A stretch of DNA of 64,000 nucleotides from Candidatus Jingweiarchaeum tengchongense. Its GTDB lineage: Archaea > Nanobdellota > Nanobdellia > Jingweiarchaeales > Jingweiarchaeaceae. The position numbers and the translations under genes were made by a program. The notes below the pieces were generated by a model that saw only the letters and a program-made list of their open reading frames with translations, did no database searches and was not told the DNA's origin. Below, in pieces: positions 1 through 8,195 of this stretch (positions within the stretch are counted from its first letter, which is position 1; every line of letters begins with the position of its first letter). The stretch is from assembly GCA_025920705.1 (NCBI GenBank), contig JAPDLJ010000001.1, positions 124,001 through 188,000 of the forward strand, written 5' to 3'.

Positions 1-723
1 ATCAGCGATGAGGAATTGATGGAAATAGAAAAAGAGGCAAACAGGATTCTGTGGGAAAACATTGGAGTAAAAGTTTATTTTATGGATAAAATTGAGGCTG
101 AAAAAAAGTTTGGGTTTGTATTATATCAGGGTGGGGTCCAAGAAAGTAAGAAAATAAGAATCGTTGAAATTCCTGGTATAGATGTGCAAGCATGTGGTGG
201 CCTACATGTAAAAAATACGAGTGAAATTGGACTAATAAAAATAATAAAAGTTGAGAGAATACAGGATGGTGTTGAAAGATTAATTTTCTCTTGCTCATTC
301 AGTGCACTTAACGAAATATGGAAAGATGAGAAGATATTGAAAAATTTAAGTGAAATGTGGGGAATACCTACACAACAAATTGAGAAAACAGCTGAAAGAT
401 TCTTCTCAGAGTGGAAAGAAATGAGAAAGAAAATACAAGAGATACAAGAAAGTTTACTTTTTGAATTGATCAATCAGATGATAAAAGAGAAATCTTATGT
501 AAAATTGAACATCCCTATAGATGAGTTTGGAATATTACCAAAGGTGATAAAAAACTTGGGAGAAAAAACAATCGGCAAGACACTGATAATTGTTGGAAAT
601 GGTTTTGCATATGCAATATCAAAAAATCCAACAATAAGTGCGAAAGAGGAGTTGGAAAAATTCTGTGTGAAGGTTGAAGGGAATAATTTAGAAGCGAAAG
701 GATTTGGGTTAAAGGGGAAATGA
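1..723 (+). CDS. alaS: Alanyl-tRNA synthetase, C-terminal part (5' end outside window)
   Basis: The frame is open from base 1, so this is the 3' end of a longer gene (about 240 codons seen). It carries the end of the AlaX-like editing domain, with the zinc-site motif ACGGLH followed by NTSEIG near residue 70. A helical region and a glycine-rich stretch (LIIVGNGFAYAIS) typical of the C-terminal DHHA1-like domain follow. The enzyme charges tRNA-Ala and clears Ser/Gly-tRNA-Ala. The CGGxH motif normally reads CGGTH, and Leu replaces Thr here. The stop overlaps the next gene's start (ATGA), so the two are probably co-translated. Aminoacylation motifs lie outside the window. Confidence 0.93.
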   Translation: MSDEELMEIEKEANRILWENIGVKVYFMDKIEAEKKFGFVLYQGGVQESKKIRIVEIPGIDVQACGGLHVKNTSEIGLIKIIKVERIQDGVERLIFSCSFSALNEIWKDEKILKNLSEMWGIPTQQIEKTAERFFSEWKEMRKKIQEIQESLLFELINQMIKEKSYVKLNIPIDEFGILPKVIKNLGEKTIGKTLIIVGNGFAYAISKNPTISAKEELEKFCVKVEGNNLEAKGFGLKGK

Positions 724-2021
724 GAAAAATAATTTTTGTGATAATTGACGGTGGAAGTGATACTCCCTGTAAAGAACTCAATGGTTTAACTCCTTTTGAT
801 GTAGCAAATAAACCAAACATAGACTTCTTAGCGAGGAATGGTAGGAATGGAATCATTTATCCATTTGCTCGTGATTTTGCACCTGAAAGTGACGTTGCAA
901 CAATTGCATTACTTGGATACGATCCAATTAAGTACCATGTGGGTAGAGGACCGTTTGAAGCACTTGGCGCTGGTATAAAAATCACAAATGGTGAACTCGC
1001 ATTGAGATGCAATCTTGCTACATTAGAAAAAAATCAAATTGTAGATGTTAGGGGTGGTGGAATCTCTGATTCAGATGCTAGCATGCTTGTAGAGGAGATA
1101 AATGAAAAAGTGAAAATAGATGAAGCTGAATTCCTTCTAAAACATACAATTGGGTATCGAGCTGTGCTAATCATATCCAAAAAAGATACGGTACTTTCAA
1201 ATGAAATCACAAACACACACCCAGGCTACAATGCTGAACAGGTTGATTTAATTTGGGAAGAAAGGGGGGAATCGATGAAATTCATTTTCAATGAAGCTCA
1301 AAGAGTGAAAACAACGAGACTACTAAGCTGCAAACCACTAAGTAATAAAAAGGAAGCAAAGATTTCTGCTTCACTTGTAAATGAATTCATCAGCAAAAGT
1401 AAGGATGTATTGGAAAGTTCTGAAATTAATAAAAGAAGAGAAATGAATGGGATGAAAAAGGTGAATGTAATACTGACAAGGGACGCTGGAAATAGGTTAC
1501 CAGTTCTTGATAGTTATAAGAAGAGATTCAATTTGGAAGCATGTTGTATCGCTGATATGCCATTGGAAAGAGGAATTGCGGCTGCTGCTGGCATGCATGT
1601 CATTGATTTAAAAGAAAGGGATGTTTTGGTGGGTTTGGAAGAAAAATTCAAAAAAATAATGCAATATTATGATTCTTTCAATTTCTTTTACGTGCATATA
1701 AAAGGATGTGATGAAGCTTCACATCGAAGAAATGCAATTGAGAAAAAAAATGTAATCGAGATGATTGATAAGTATTTTTTTGGAAATTTACTTAGATACA
1801 TAAACACAAGGGAGACAATAATATGCATCACTTGCGATCATACAACTTCCTCTGAGCTTGGTGTTCACACTGCAGATCCTGTGCCATTCACAATAAGTGG
1901 TGCAAATATCATCAGGGATAATACTCAAAAATTTTCTGAGAAGAATTGTGTTAAAGGAAGTTTGGGTAGTATAATTGGTAAAAATCTCGTACCTATGTTA
2001 CTTGGATTCCTAAGAAGATAA
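720..2021 (+). CDS. apgM: 2,3-bisphosphoglycerate-independent phosphoglycerate mutase, archaeal type
   Basis: This 433-residue protein of the alkaline-phosphatase superfamily interconverts 3- and 2-phosphoglycerate. The N-terminus FVIIDGGSD supplies a metal-binding Asp (D10), and APESDVA around residue 54-60 carries the Ser nucleophile (S57). Late metal ligands lie in [15 protein letters not shown] near residue 375. The length matches the archaeal family (about 400-430 residues). It starts by ATGA overlap with alaS. In this genome it can drain 3-phosphoglycerate made by the RuBisCO/AMP pathway encoded at 47-51 kb (inference). Confidence 0.95.
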   Translation: MRKIIFVIIDGGSDTPCKELNGLTPFDVANKPNIDFLARNGRNGIIYPFARDFAPESDVATIALLGYDPIKYHVGRGPFEALGAGIKITNGELALRCNLATLEKNQIVDVRGGGISDSDASMLVEEINEKVKIDEAEFLLKHTIGYRAVLIISKKDTVLSNEITNTHPGYNAEQVDLIWEERGESMKFIFNEAQRVKTTRLLSCKPLSNKKEAKISASLVNEFISKSKDVLESSEINKRREMNGMKKVNVILTRDAGNRLPVLDSYKKRFNLEACCIADMPLERGIAAAAGMHVIDLKERDVLVGLEEKFKKIMQYYDSFNFFYVHIKGCDEASHRRNAIEKKNVIEMIDKYFFGNLLRYINTRETIICITCDHTTSSELGVHTADPVPFTISGANIIRDNTQKFSEKNCVKGSLGSIIGKNLVPMLLGFLRR

Positions 2022-2022
2022 A

Positions 2023-2718
2023 TCAAATTGATTTTTGACCTATTTCTATGCCATTTTTCGTGATTCTCATTGGGAATATTCCTCTGGCATGATTGGTTCT
2101 CCTCATTTTCAGTATCTGCAAGCTCCTGTCAAATGCGCCACCAAGCCCAGCATAATGTAAAATGATTACTCCATCGCATGTGAATTCTTCTACACCAAAT
2201 CTTGAAACACCTTCAAGCATGATTTCTGAGCTTTGACTCTGTCCAACAATTTCAGATATTATTAAACCCGTGCATCCAAGGTATTTAATTATTTTCGAGA
2301 GTTCATGTATCTTCCTTCTAACATCGTAATCGCTTTTCAAATACAAACCAAAACCTGATGCCGAATCAATAACGATCCTTTTAATGTCATTATCCAATAT
2401 TATTTTTTCTAATTCATCGAATAGTTTTTCTATCTCGAACGGTGAATAGTATCTGATGAACAGTTTCTTTTCGTGTTGCAATTGTTCTAGGTTCCAACCA
2501 AAAACCTTTGCGTCTCTTATTAAATCGTCTTCGCTCTCTTCGAATGTGATATAAAGTCCGTTCTCCTTCTCTTCTATGATACCATAGTATAAGAACTGTA
2601 GTGCAAATATTGTTTTACCTGTTCCTGCTCCACCTGAAATGAGTATCAATGATCCTCTCTCAAATCCACCTTCGATCAACGGGTCCAAGCCTTTTATCCC
2701 AGTTGTAGTCCTCACCAT
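2023..2718 (-). CDS. KaiC-like RecA-fold ATPase, single domain
   Basis: This 231-residue RecA/RAD55-type ATPase has Walker A GGAGTGKT (residues 29-36), a TFEESED segment and a Walker-B-like RIVIDSASG. Archaeal KaiC-like proteins of this size include ArlH, which regulates archaellum or pilus assembly, and many orphan signalling ATPases. It lies on the same strand and 65 nt downstream of a pilin-like/TadC operon, so a role with that surface machine is plausible but unproven. It converges on apgM with a single base between the two stops. There is no second KaiC domain and no KaiA or KaiB gene, so nothing points to a clock. Confidence 0.85.
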   Translation of the reverse strand: MVRTTTGIKGLDPLIEGGFERGSLILISGGAGTGKTIFALQFLYYGIIEEKENGLYITFEESEDDLIRDAKVFGWNLEQLQHEKKLFIRYYSPFEIEKLFDELEKIILDNDIKRIVIDSASGFGLYLKSDYDVRRKIHELSKIIKYLGCTGLIISEIVGQSQSSEIMLEGVSRFGVEEFTCDGVIILHYAGLGGAFDRSLQILKMRRTNHARGIFPMRITKNGIEIGQKSI

Positions 2719-2783
2719 TTTTGATCACAATATTTTAAAAAATTTCATGTTTTTAAACATTCTTTTTTCCTTTGTAGTAAGGA

Positions 2784-2918
2784 TTACTTATTTTTCAGTT
2801 TCTCAATCTCTTTTTTTAAAAGTTCTATTTCGGTGCTCAGATCATCTATGTCCTTTGTTAAACTTTTTATCGTTTTTTCTAAAAAATCCAACTTCTCCCT
2901 TTCTTTTCCAAAAAGCAT
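2784..2918 (-). CDS. Small coiled-coil protein, 44 aa
   Basis: Reading the minus strand gives a 44-residue ORF starting MLFGKEREKLDFLEK. It is almost wholly Lys/Glu/Leu/Ile heptads (for example STEIELLKKEIEKLKNK), so it should form one coiled-coil helix with no signal or membrane segment. Its ATG overlaps the stop of the upstream pilin-like gene (TAATG), which supports translation by coupling. I do not recognise a family. Its position as last gene of the pilin-like operon suggests an accessory or assembly partner. Confidence 0.6.
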   Translation of the reverse strand: MLFGKEREKLDFLEKTIKSLTKDIDDLSTEIELLKKEIEKLKNK

Positions 2919-3400
2919 TAACATTCCTCCTTTACATTTAAAGAATTTGGCCACGTTCCTAATAAAATTTGCGTTTTTTCACTGCATGGAAGTTCTATGT
3001 CAATAGATGAAAGTGTAATTTCTTTTAAACATACCTTGGCCTGCTTGTTATAAATCCAAATCAATCCACTCTTAGATTGTGAATATAATATATAGTTATA
3101 GTTTTCTTTATTGAATCTCATTAAAATTTCATTTATTTCGTGATTCAAGTTTTCAGATAAGAAAGTATCATTTGTACAAAGTAAAATTCCGATCAATTCA
3201 AAGAAGTTTCTATTCAATATTTTCGATTTGTAAGATAAAAGTGAAATTAACATAAGTTGATTATAATTGTTGTTATAAACATCTGCTACTTTTTCAGATA
3301 GTTCTTTTTCGTAGGAATATGAAATCATCAAAATTAAAATCGAAAAGATAATAATAAGGAAAAGTAAATCAATGATAGACATCTGTGCTTTATTTAACAA
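2918..3400 (-). CDS. Pilin-like protein with class III signal peptide
   Basis: This 160-residue protein begins MLNKAQMSIIDLL followed by about 18 hydrophobic residues. NKA|QMSIID fits the archaeal prepilin pattern (K/R-G/A, Q at +1, S at +3, acidic residue near +5), so a prepilin peptidase (EppA/PibD type) probably cleaves it. The remainder is a polar extracytoplasmic domain with four Cys. It overlaps the previous gene by 11 nt and the next by one base. It is probably a minor pilin of a type IV-pilus-like structure. The exact role is unknown. Confidence 0.65.
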   Translation of the reverse strand: MLNKAQMSIIDLLFLIIIFSILILMISYSYEKELSEKVADVYNNNYNQLMLISLLSYKSKILNRNFFELIGILLCTNDTFLSENLNHEINEILMRFNKENYNYILYSQSKSGLIWIYNKQAKVCLKEITLSSIDIELPCSEKTQILLGTWPNSLNVKEEC

Positions 3401-3755
3401 GAAATATCACCTTCGCTGCGTATGTATTATCACTTTCTTCTATCAAAAATGGGAGTGAAAATGAATGATTTGAAAAATTTCCGAAGCTCCAATTAACATT
3501 TCTTTCAAGGTCAACAAATATGATGCCATTACACCCAGTTTCAATTTGCAGGTTATCAATCTTTTCTTTTTTAATTACACCTGTAAACTCACTTAAATTC
3601 TCCATCAAATCACTTGCAAAGCTCATAGCATCAATCTCGGAGTCAATCCTTTCGATTGTGGTAGCAAATTCTATCTCTTTTGTGAAGAGTACTACGATGA
3701 AAAATCCTACTAAAATTGAGATTAAAATCGTAAATATGAGATCCTCAATGTTCAT
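3390..3755 (-). CDS. Small single-span membrane protein of the pilin-like operon
   Basis: This 121-residue protein has an N-terminal hydrophobic helix preceded by a very short, slightly acidic head (MNIEDLIFTILISILVGFF) and then an extracellular-looking domain with an NFSNHS glycosylation-like sequon. It lacks the basic-Gly/Ala prepilin cleavage site seen in its neighbours, so it may be an uncleaved pseudopilin. It overlaps both flanking genes by 4-11 nt in the same minus-strand operon. The family is not recognised. Confidence 0.6.
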   Translation of the reverse strand: MNIEDLIFTILISILVGFFIVVLFTKEIEFATTIERIDSEIDAMSFASDLMENLSEFTGVIKKEKIDNLQIETGCNGIIFVDLERNVNWSFGNFSNHSFSLPFLIEESDNTYAAKVIFLVK

Positions 3756-4153
3756 TTTACTTCGATCTCTGAGTCCATTTTTTGGATTAAAATAAAATCA
3801 TGAAAACTTAGATTTTTGGATACGATGTTTGCGCTCAGATTTTTTTGCGCGCTTTGTTCCTCGATGATAAGCAAAACTGAATTTGTTGTATTATTCAATA
3901 CAATAATCCCACTTTTCCAAGTTGGATATCTGACCGTAATATTACCTGCAAAATTCCTTTCTCTAAAAATAATCCTTGAAATTCCATTTATCTCAAGTGC
4001 TATTTTCTCAGATTTTTGTATCAAATTTGTAGAGGATACAACGTAAAAAAAGATTGTAATGAATATGATACTCACTAAAATAAAGATAAGTTTGGAAAAT
4101 ACAATTTCTATGATGCCTTTTTTATATAAATGCAACTGTATAGTTATCACCAT
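3752..4153 (-). CDS. Pilin-like membrane protein
   Basis: This is a protein of up to 133 residues. The stretch YKKGIIEIVFSKL followed by a long hydrophobic helix looks like a class III signal (KKG|IIE). The first 10 residues overlap the upstream gene by 32 nt, so the real start may be an internal non-ATG codon just before KKG. The C-terminal domain is beta-strand-like and contains NTT and NLS sequons. Context and topology indicate another pseudopilin of the TadC-linked operon. Confidence 0.58.
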   Translation of the reverse strand: MVITIQLHLYKKGIIEIVFSKLIFILVSIIFITIFFYVVSSTNLIQKSEKIALEINGISRIIFRERNFAGNITVRYPTWKSGIIVLNNTTNSVLLIIEEQSAQKNLSANIVSKNLSFHDFILIQKMDSEIEVK

Positions 4154-4532
4154 TCATCGTAGTGTTCGAATAATAAATCACGATTTCGTATCTGCCTGTT
4201 CCTAAAAACAAGTAATTTTTAAACTGCACATTTGGTGTAAAAACATATATTTCGTTGTTGTAATTCAATCTAATTTCATTTGTTAGGTTATCAATTATCA
4301 AAGACGAGTTTATTGGTACTCTCAAAATAACCCTTGAAAAACCTCCTTGATCACTTGTAGCCCGTAATTCATTCATTCTATTCATCATTACTTGAATATC
4401 ATCAATTATTTGTCTCTTTGAATTAAGATTGAAAAATTCTGAGATTTGATAAACTAGAATGGGTAGAATCAACAAAGTAATAAGAATCAATAAATAAATG
4501 CGAAATGGAAAAGATTCAATTCCTCTCTTCAT
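4122..4532 (-). CDS. Pilin-like membrane protein
   Basis: This 136-residue protein starts MKRGIESFPFRIYLLILI. KRG|IES followed by a hydrophobic helix matches an archaeal class III prepilin signal. The rest is a predicted beta-rich surface domain with several N-glycosylation-like sequons (NSS, NLT, NTT, NYT). The start overlaps the stop of the preceding gene by 4 nt (ATGA). It is probably a structural or minor pilin. No paralogue with known function is recognised. Confidence 0.6.
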   Translation of the reverse strand: MKRGIESFPFRIYLLILITLLILPILVYQISEFFNLNSKRQIIDDIQVMMNRMNELRATSDQGGFSRVILRVPINSSLIIDNLTNEIRLNYNNEIYVFTPNVQFKNYLFLGTGRYEIVIYYSNTTMNGDNYTVAFI

Positions 4533-4723
4533 ATGCCCCTACTTGTTGCATTCGTGATACTTTCATTCAAAAACTCAGTTGCTCTCGTTGTTGAAGATAG
4601 TATGCCTAACCTAATTATACCCATCATATCCAATACTAGTGCAATGACGATTGCTGCAATTAATATCACAATCACGTACTTTAAAGGTAAACCCTCAATT
4701 CCTTTTTTATCCATTTTGAGCAC
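4529..4723 (-). CDS. Short pilin-like protein, 64 aa
   Basis: This 64-residue protein is little more than a prepilin signal and helix: DKKGIEGLPLKYVIVILIAA, then a further hydrophobic run and a short polar tail with two N-glycosylation-like sites (NES, NAT). KKG|IEG is a good class III cleavage site. It directly follows the TadC-like gene with a one-base gap and is coupled to the next gene by ATGA. Short size plus a complete pilin helix suggests the major filament subunit or an inner-core pilin (inference). Confidence 0.62.
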   Translation of the reverse strand: MLKMDKKGIEGLPLKYVIVILIAAIVIALVLDMMGIIRLGILSSTTRATEFLNESITNATSRGI

Positions 4724-4724
4724 C

Positions 4725-6611
4725 TCAATGAATCACTAATCTTGAAGTAATAAGTGTAATGATAAATATAAAGAATACGATTGGTAAATTTTTCGATATA
4801 TTTAAACTAAATTCAATTTGATCATCTCCGTGTTCGATGAAGGAAGTGAATCTAATCAATATAAGTGCTAAAAAGAGCATGTAAATTCCGACAAATAAAT
4901 AAAGAAGTTCGATGTCAACTCTTGGTGATTGCATGAATGGTAATCCAACAATTGAGAAAAGTTCTGATGAATAAAATCTTTTCTCAATCTCAATTAAACT
5001 TGATTGGATCATTGTTTGAAGTGTAATTACAAGTGCACATATTATTGGTGAGAAGAAGACGGCTGTTGTTTTCATCATTTGAATGTTTTGAGTTAAAATT
5101 CGTTTTGTTTCTTCCTCTGTTTTCTTTAATTCTGAGAAATGATTTGAAATTGTGAATAGAAGTTCTGCTGCGTGCTTGCTGCCTTTCTTACAAGAATCGA
5201 CAAAAATTCTTATTATTGAAATAACTTTCTTTGAATAGATGTTTTTTGTTACCCCAAATTTTTCATCAAAAAATGCTTGCTCTAAAGTAAAACCTCTATT
5301 TTTCATCAACCAGCAAACCTTATCAAAAATTTCTGAGATTGTTGTGTGTTTCATTACTTTGGCAGTATATTCTATTGCTTCTTCAGAACTTCTACCTTCT
5401 GAGATTCTACTCGCAACATGATAAATAGCATCTAAAATTTCATTTTCTATTTTTTCATTCCTGTCCCTGATCCTTTTCTTATGAATTGATTTTGCATAAT
5501 AGTAAAGAGACATTACAAAAAATAATGAAAAGACTATGCTCAGCGAGCTAAAACCAGTAAAAAATTTAAATTTTAGTTCAAATCCAATCAATTTTGATAA
5601 TATATACAAAATACCAGGTATGCTAAAAAACAGGAAAAGTAGAAGTAAGTAAGGAAACGCTGGAAATTCCTTGTTAAAGATCTTTATATTTCCCTCTTTT
5701 GGCACATTTTCGATTCCATCGGGTATTTCAATCTTTGAAAACCCACTTGGTTTCTTACTAAGAATTTGATTTGAGTAAATGTATGTGACTAATAAAGAAA
5801 AGGAGAGTAGAAGAAATATCTGAAGATTAGAATAGCTTTTGTTCCAAAGAAATGAGAACATGGGCAATAATGAAATGATGATAAGGGGTAAAACAGTTCC
5901 CATTGTAAATAGTATTAAAGTTGGTAAGTATAAGTTCATGGAAAATTGTCTTATTTCATTCGTGATTGAATCCAACATTGAACTGATTGCTTTGTTGAGT
6001 ATTTCATCCCTTCTTTCTGCATTTCTTTCTGAAAAGCTAGAGACTATTAAATGCAGGCTTCTCTTTAGACCAGTAGAATAGTAGCCCCACTTATCAGCAA
6101 TTAATAATAGCTGTTCCTTTAAGCTAGATCTTTTTCCCGTCCAACAATGCCATAATGATTTCTTTAATTCCTGTGCAATTTTCCCCTTTCCAAATTTTGA
6201 AGAAAATCTAAATGCTTCTTCAAGGTTCAGATTTTGTTTTAATGAGATTATCAATTGTATCAATATCTCGGGTGCGCTACTAAGTGCATTCAATCGCTCA
6301 ATGTTAGCCCGATTTTTTGGATATTCTGTAATAAAATGAGCTAATGCAAGTGGAACAAAAATATCACATACGATAAAAATACCTGGTGAACTATTGTTTA
6401 AAATTGAAAGTATCGTGATTATTGTTAATGGAATGAATGCGATGATCAAGACCAATCTGGAAAAAATTATGACAGATTCTGGTCTTATTCCCCACTCAAG
6501 AAAATCAATAGATTCCTTAAATTCATCACTATATTTAGGAGCTTTAATCAGAAATTTAAAATGTTTTTCTGAGAATCTACAACTCTTTATAAAAAAATCA
6601 TCAAATTTCAT
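4725..6611 (-). CDS. TadC/ArlJ-like type IV pilus platform membrane protein
   Basis: This 628-residue polytopic protein contains two T2SF-like modules. The first is around residues 80-260 (APEILIQLI, then NLEEAFRFSS). The second is around residues 390-550 (ISEGRSSEEAIEYTAKVMKH, then LLFTISNHFSELKKTEEETK). Membrane helices follow each module. This is the inner-membrane platform on which an ArlI/TadA ATPase acts to assemble pili or export pseudopilins. No ATPase gene lies next to it, so the motor must be encoded elsewhere. The start codon is 3 nt from the end of tRNA-Val, leaving no room for a ribosome binding site. Confidence 0.85.
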   Translation of the reverse strand: MKFDDFFIKSCRFSEKHFKFLIKAPKYSDEFKESIDFLEWGIRPESVIIFSRLVLIIAFIPLTIITILSILNNSSPGIFIVCDIFVPLALAHFITEYPKNRANIERLNALSSAPEILIQLIISLKQNLNLEEAFRFSSKFGKGKIAQELKKSLWHCWTGKRSSLKEQLLLIADKWGYYSTGLKRSLHLIVSSFSERNAERRDEILNKAISSMLDSITNEIRQFSMNLYLPTLILFTMGTVLPLIIISLLPMFSFLWNKSYSNLQIFLLLSFSLLVTYIYSNQILSKKPSGFSKIEIPDGIENVPKEGNIKIFNKEFPAFPYLLLLFLFFSIPGILYILSKLIGFELKFKFFTGFSSLSIVFSLFFVMSLYYYAKSIHKKRIRDRNEKIENEILDAIYHVASRISEGRSSEEAIEYTAKVMKHTTISEIFDKVCWLMKNRGFTLEQAFFDEKFGVTKNIYSKKVISIIRIFVDSCKKGSKHAAELLFTISNHFSELKKTEEETKRILTQNIQMMKTTAVFFSPIICALVITLQTMIQSSLIEIEKRFYSSELFSIVGLPFMQSPRVDIELLYLFVGIYMLFLALILIRFTSFIEHGDDQIEFSLNISKNLPIVFFIFIITLITSRLVIH

Positions 6612-6614
6612 AAA

Positions 6615-6687
6615 TGGGCCCAGCCGGATTTGAACCGGCGACCTATTCCGTGTAAGGGAATCGTCATGACCACTAGACCATGGGCCC
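6615..6687 (-). tRNA. tRNA-Val (TAC)
   Basis: The minus strand folds as a complete 73-nt cloverleaf. Acceptor GGGCCCA pairs with TGGGCCC, anticodon stem ATTCC/GGAAT holds loop CTTACAC (anticodon TAC), and the T arm is GCCGG TTCAAAT CCGGC. Discriminator is A and CCA is not encoded. An A+T-rich box (ATATAAAAAT) lies just upstream. The next gene on the strand begins 3 nt after its 3' end. Confidence 0.95.
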
Positions 6688-6746
6688 TCGGATTTTTATA
6701 TTATGTCAATTTTTTATCTTTAAAATATTACTTTCTTTTTGTAGTA

Positions 6747-6760
6747 ATATATATTTAAAT
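6747..6760 (+). promoter_or_regulatory. TATA-like element ahead of the GH57 gene
   Basis: The run ATATATTTAAAT lies about 33 bases before the GH57 ATG, placing a transcription start within some 5-10 bases of the start codon. No Shine-Dalgarno sequence precedes that ATG, so a nearly leaderless mRNA is likely. Confidence 0.5.
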
Positions 6761-6786
6761 ATTAAAAGTTTTTATGAAGTGCCACT

Positions 6787-8031
6787 ATGGCATCAGTGTG
6801 TTTATTTTTTGAGGTACACCAACCATTAAGGTTGAACTGGTTTGATACTAGTAATACATATGTTAGTGATTACAAGCAATTAATTGATAAGTACTTCAAT
6901 ATGGGTTTAAATAAATACGTATTTGATAAGGTTGCAAATAGATGCTACTTCCCAACAAATAGAATCATATTAGAACTATTGGATAAATTTAAAAGTGAAA
7001 AAAAGAAATTTAAGGTAAGTTATGGAATTTCTGGTGTTTGGATTGAGCAATGTGAAAAATTCAATAAAGACTTACTTGATACATTTAAACAATTGGCAGA
7101 TACTGGGTGTGTAGAGTTCGTGGATAATACATACTATCACTCACTTTCCAGCTTATTTGATATAAACAGAACAGAGTTTATTGAACAAGTAAAAATGCAT
7201 TCTGAACTAATGAAGGATTTATTTGGACAGAGACCCACTTTTTTTGAAAATACAGAATTTATTTATAATAATTTAATTGCAAAAACGGTTGAAGGTCTAG
7301 GGTACAAGGGAATGTTCACTGAGGGTGTGGATTGGATACTAGGATGGAGATCTCCTGACTATGTATACAAACCTAAATTTTGTGATAAATTGAAGCTTTT
7401 ACTGAGAAATTATAGAATTAGTGATGATATTGGATATAGATTTTCTTCCCGTGATTTTGATCAATGGCCGATAACCGCAGAGAAATATGCTGCATGGCTC
7501 GCTGCAAATCCTGGACAATGTGTGAACATATGTATTGATTATGAAACATTTGGTGAGCATCACTGGGCTGAGAGTGGTATATTCTGGTTTTTGAAGGCGC
7601 TACCTTATCAAGTATTGAAGTATGACAATTTAGAATTCTGCACTCCAACTGAAATTGTGGAGAAATATCAGCCAGTTGGTGAAATAGATGTCTTTGAGTA
7701 TAATACAATCTCTTGGGCGGATATGGAAAGAGATACAAGTGCTTGGATAAGTAATAAAATGCAGCAAGTTTGTTATAATGAAGTAAAGAGCTTGGAAAAG
7801 TATGTGAAAGCAACAGGTGATAGGGATCTTCTCCATATATGGCGATTATTACAAATTTCAGACCACTACTATTATTTATGTACGAAGTGGTGGGGAGATG
7901 GAGATGTTCATCATTACTTTTCTCACATAAAAAACCCATATGAGGGATTCATAAATTTTTTGACAATCATTTCTGATTTCAAGAGTAGAGTAATGGAAGA
8001 GTTAATGAAAAAGAATATCACAGTGAAATAA
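6787..8031 (+). CDS. Glycoside hydrolase family 57 alpha-amylase-like enzyme
   Basis: This 414-residue protein has GH57 conserved regions in order: FFEVHQP (residues 7-13), VDNTYYHSL, FFENTE (152-157), GMFTEG (175-180) and IDYETFGEHHW (250-260). In GH57 the nucleophile Glu lies in the third region and the acid/base Asp in the fourth, matching the Glu of ENTE and D251. The length fits the single-domain alpha-amylase subgroup rather than the longer amylopullulanases. No signal peptide is seen, so it is probably cytoplasmic and acts on stored alpha-glucan. It has no carbohydrate-linked neighbours. Confidence 0.88.
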   Translation: MASVCLFFEVHQPLRLNWFDTSNTYVSDYKQLIDKYFNMGLNKYVFDKVANRCYFPTNRIILELLDKFKSEKKKFKVSYGISGVWIEQCEKFNKDLLDTFKQLADTGCVEFVDNTYYHSLSSLFDINRTEFIEQVKMHSELMKDLFGQRPTFFENTEFIYNNLIAKTVEGLGYKGMFTEGVDWILGWRSPDYVYKPKFCDKLKLLLRNYRISDDIGYRFSSRDFDQWPITAEKYAAWLAANPGQCVNICIDYETFGEHHWAESGIFWFLKALPYQVLKYDNLEFCTPTEIVEKYQPVGEIDVFEYNTISWADMERDTSAWISNKMQQVCYNEVKSLEKYVKATGDRDLLHIWRLLQISDHYYYLCTKWWGDGDVHHYFSHIKNPYEGFINFLTIISDFKSRVMEELMKKNITVK

Positions 8032-8058
8032 TTTTGTACTGTTTCTTAGTCTTAGAAT

Positions 8059-8143
8059 CGCTGGGGCTGGGATTCGAACCCAGGCAGGGCAGAAGCCCAA
8101 CTGGCTCTCAAGGCCAGCCCATTAACCACTTTGGTACCCCAGC
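8059..8143 (-). tRNA. tRNA-Ser (TGA)
   Basis: This is an 85-nt class II tRNA on the minus strand. Acceptor GCTGGGG/CCCCAGC and anticodon stem CTGGC/GCCAG hold loop CTTGAGA (anticodon TGA). A long variable arm (TGGGCTTCTGCCC) and T arm CTGGG TTCGAAT CCCAG follow. Discriminator is G, as expected for Ser. It lies between two plus-strand genes. Confidence 0.95.
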
Positions 8144-8195
8144 ATTAGTTTTAGCTGATTTAAATATTTATATATGCTTCTCTTTTTTAAAATTC

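Noticed and set aside
2023-2718. Circadian KaiC
   Set aside because: Single RecA domain, no KaiA or KaiB and no autophosphorylation-site context. It is one of the many archaeal KaiC-like ATPases.
8034-8195. N-terminal extension of the fused CoA enzyme by 54 codons
   Set aside because: The extra codons run through tRNA-Ser on the opposite strand. The ATG at 8196 gives the normal start of the DUF359 domain.
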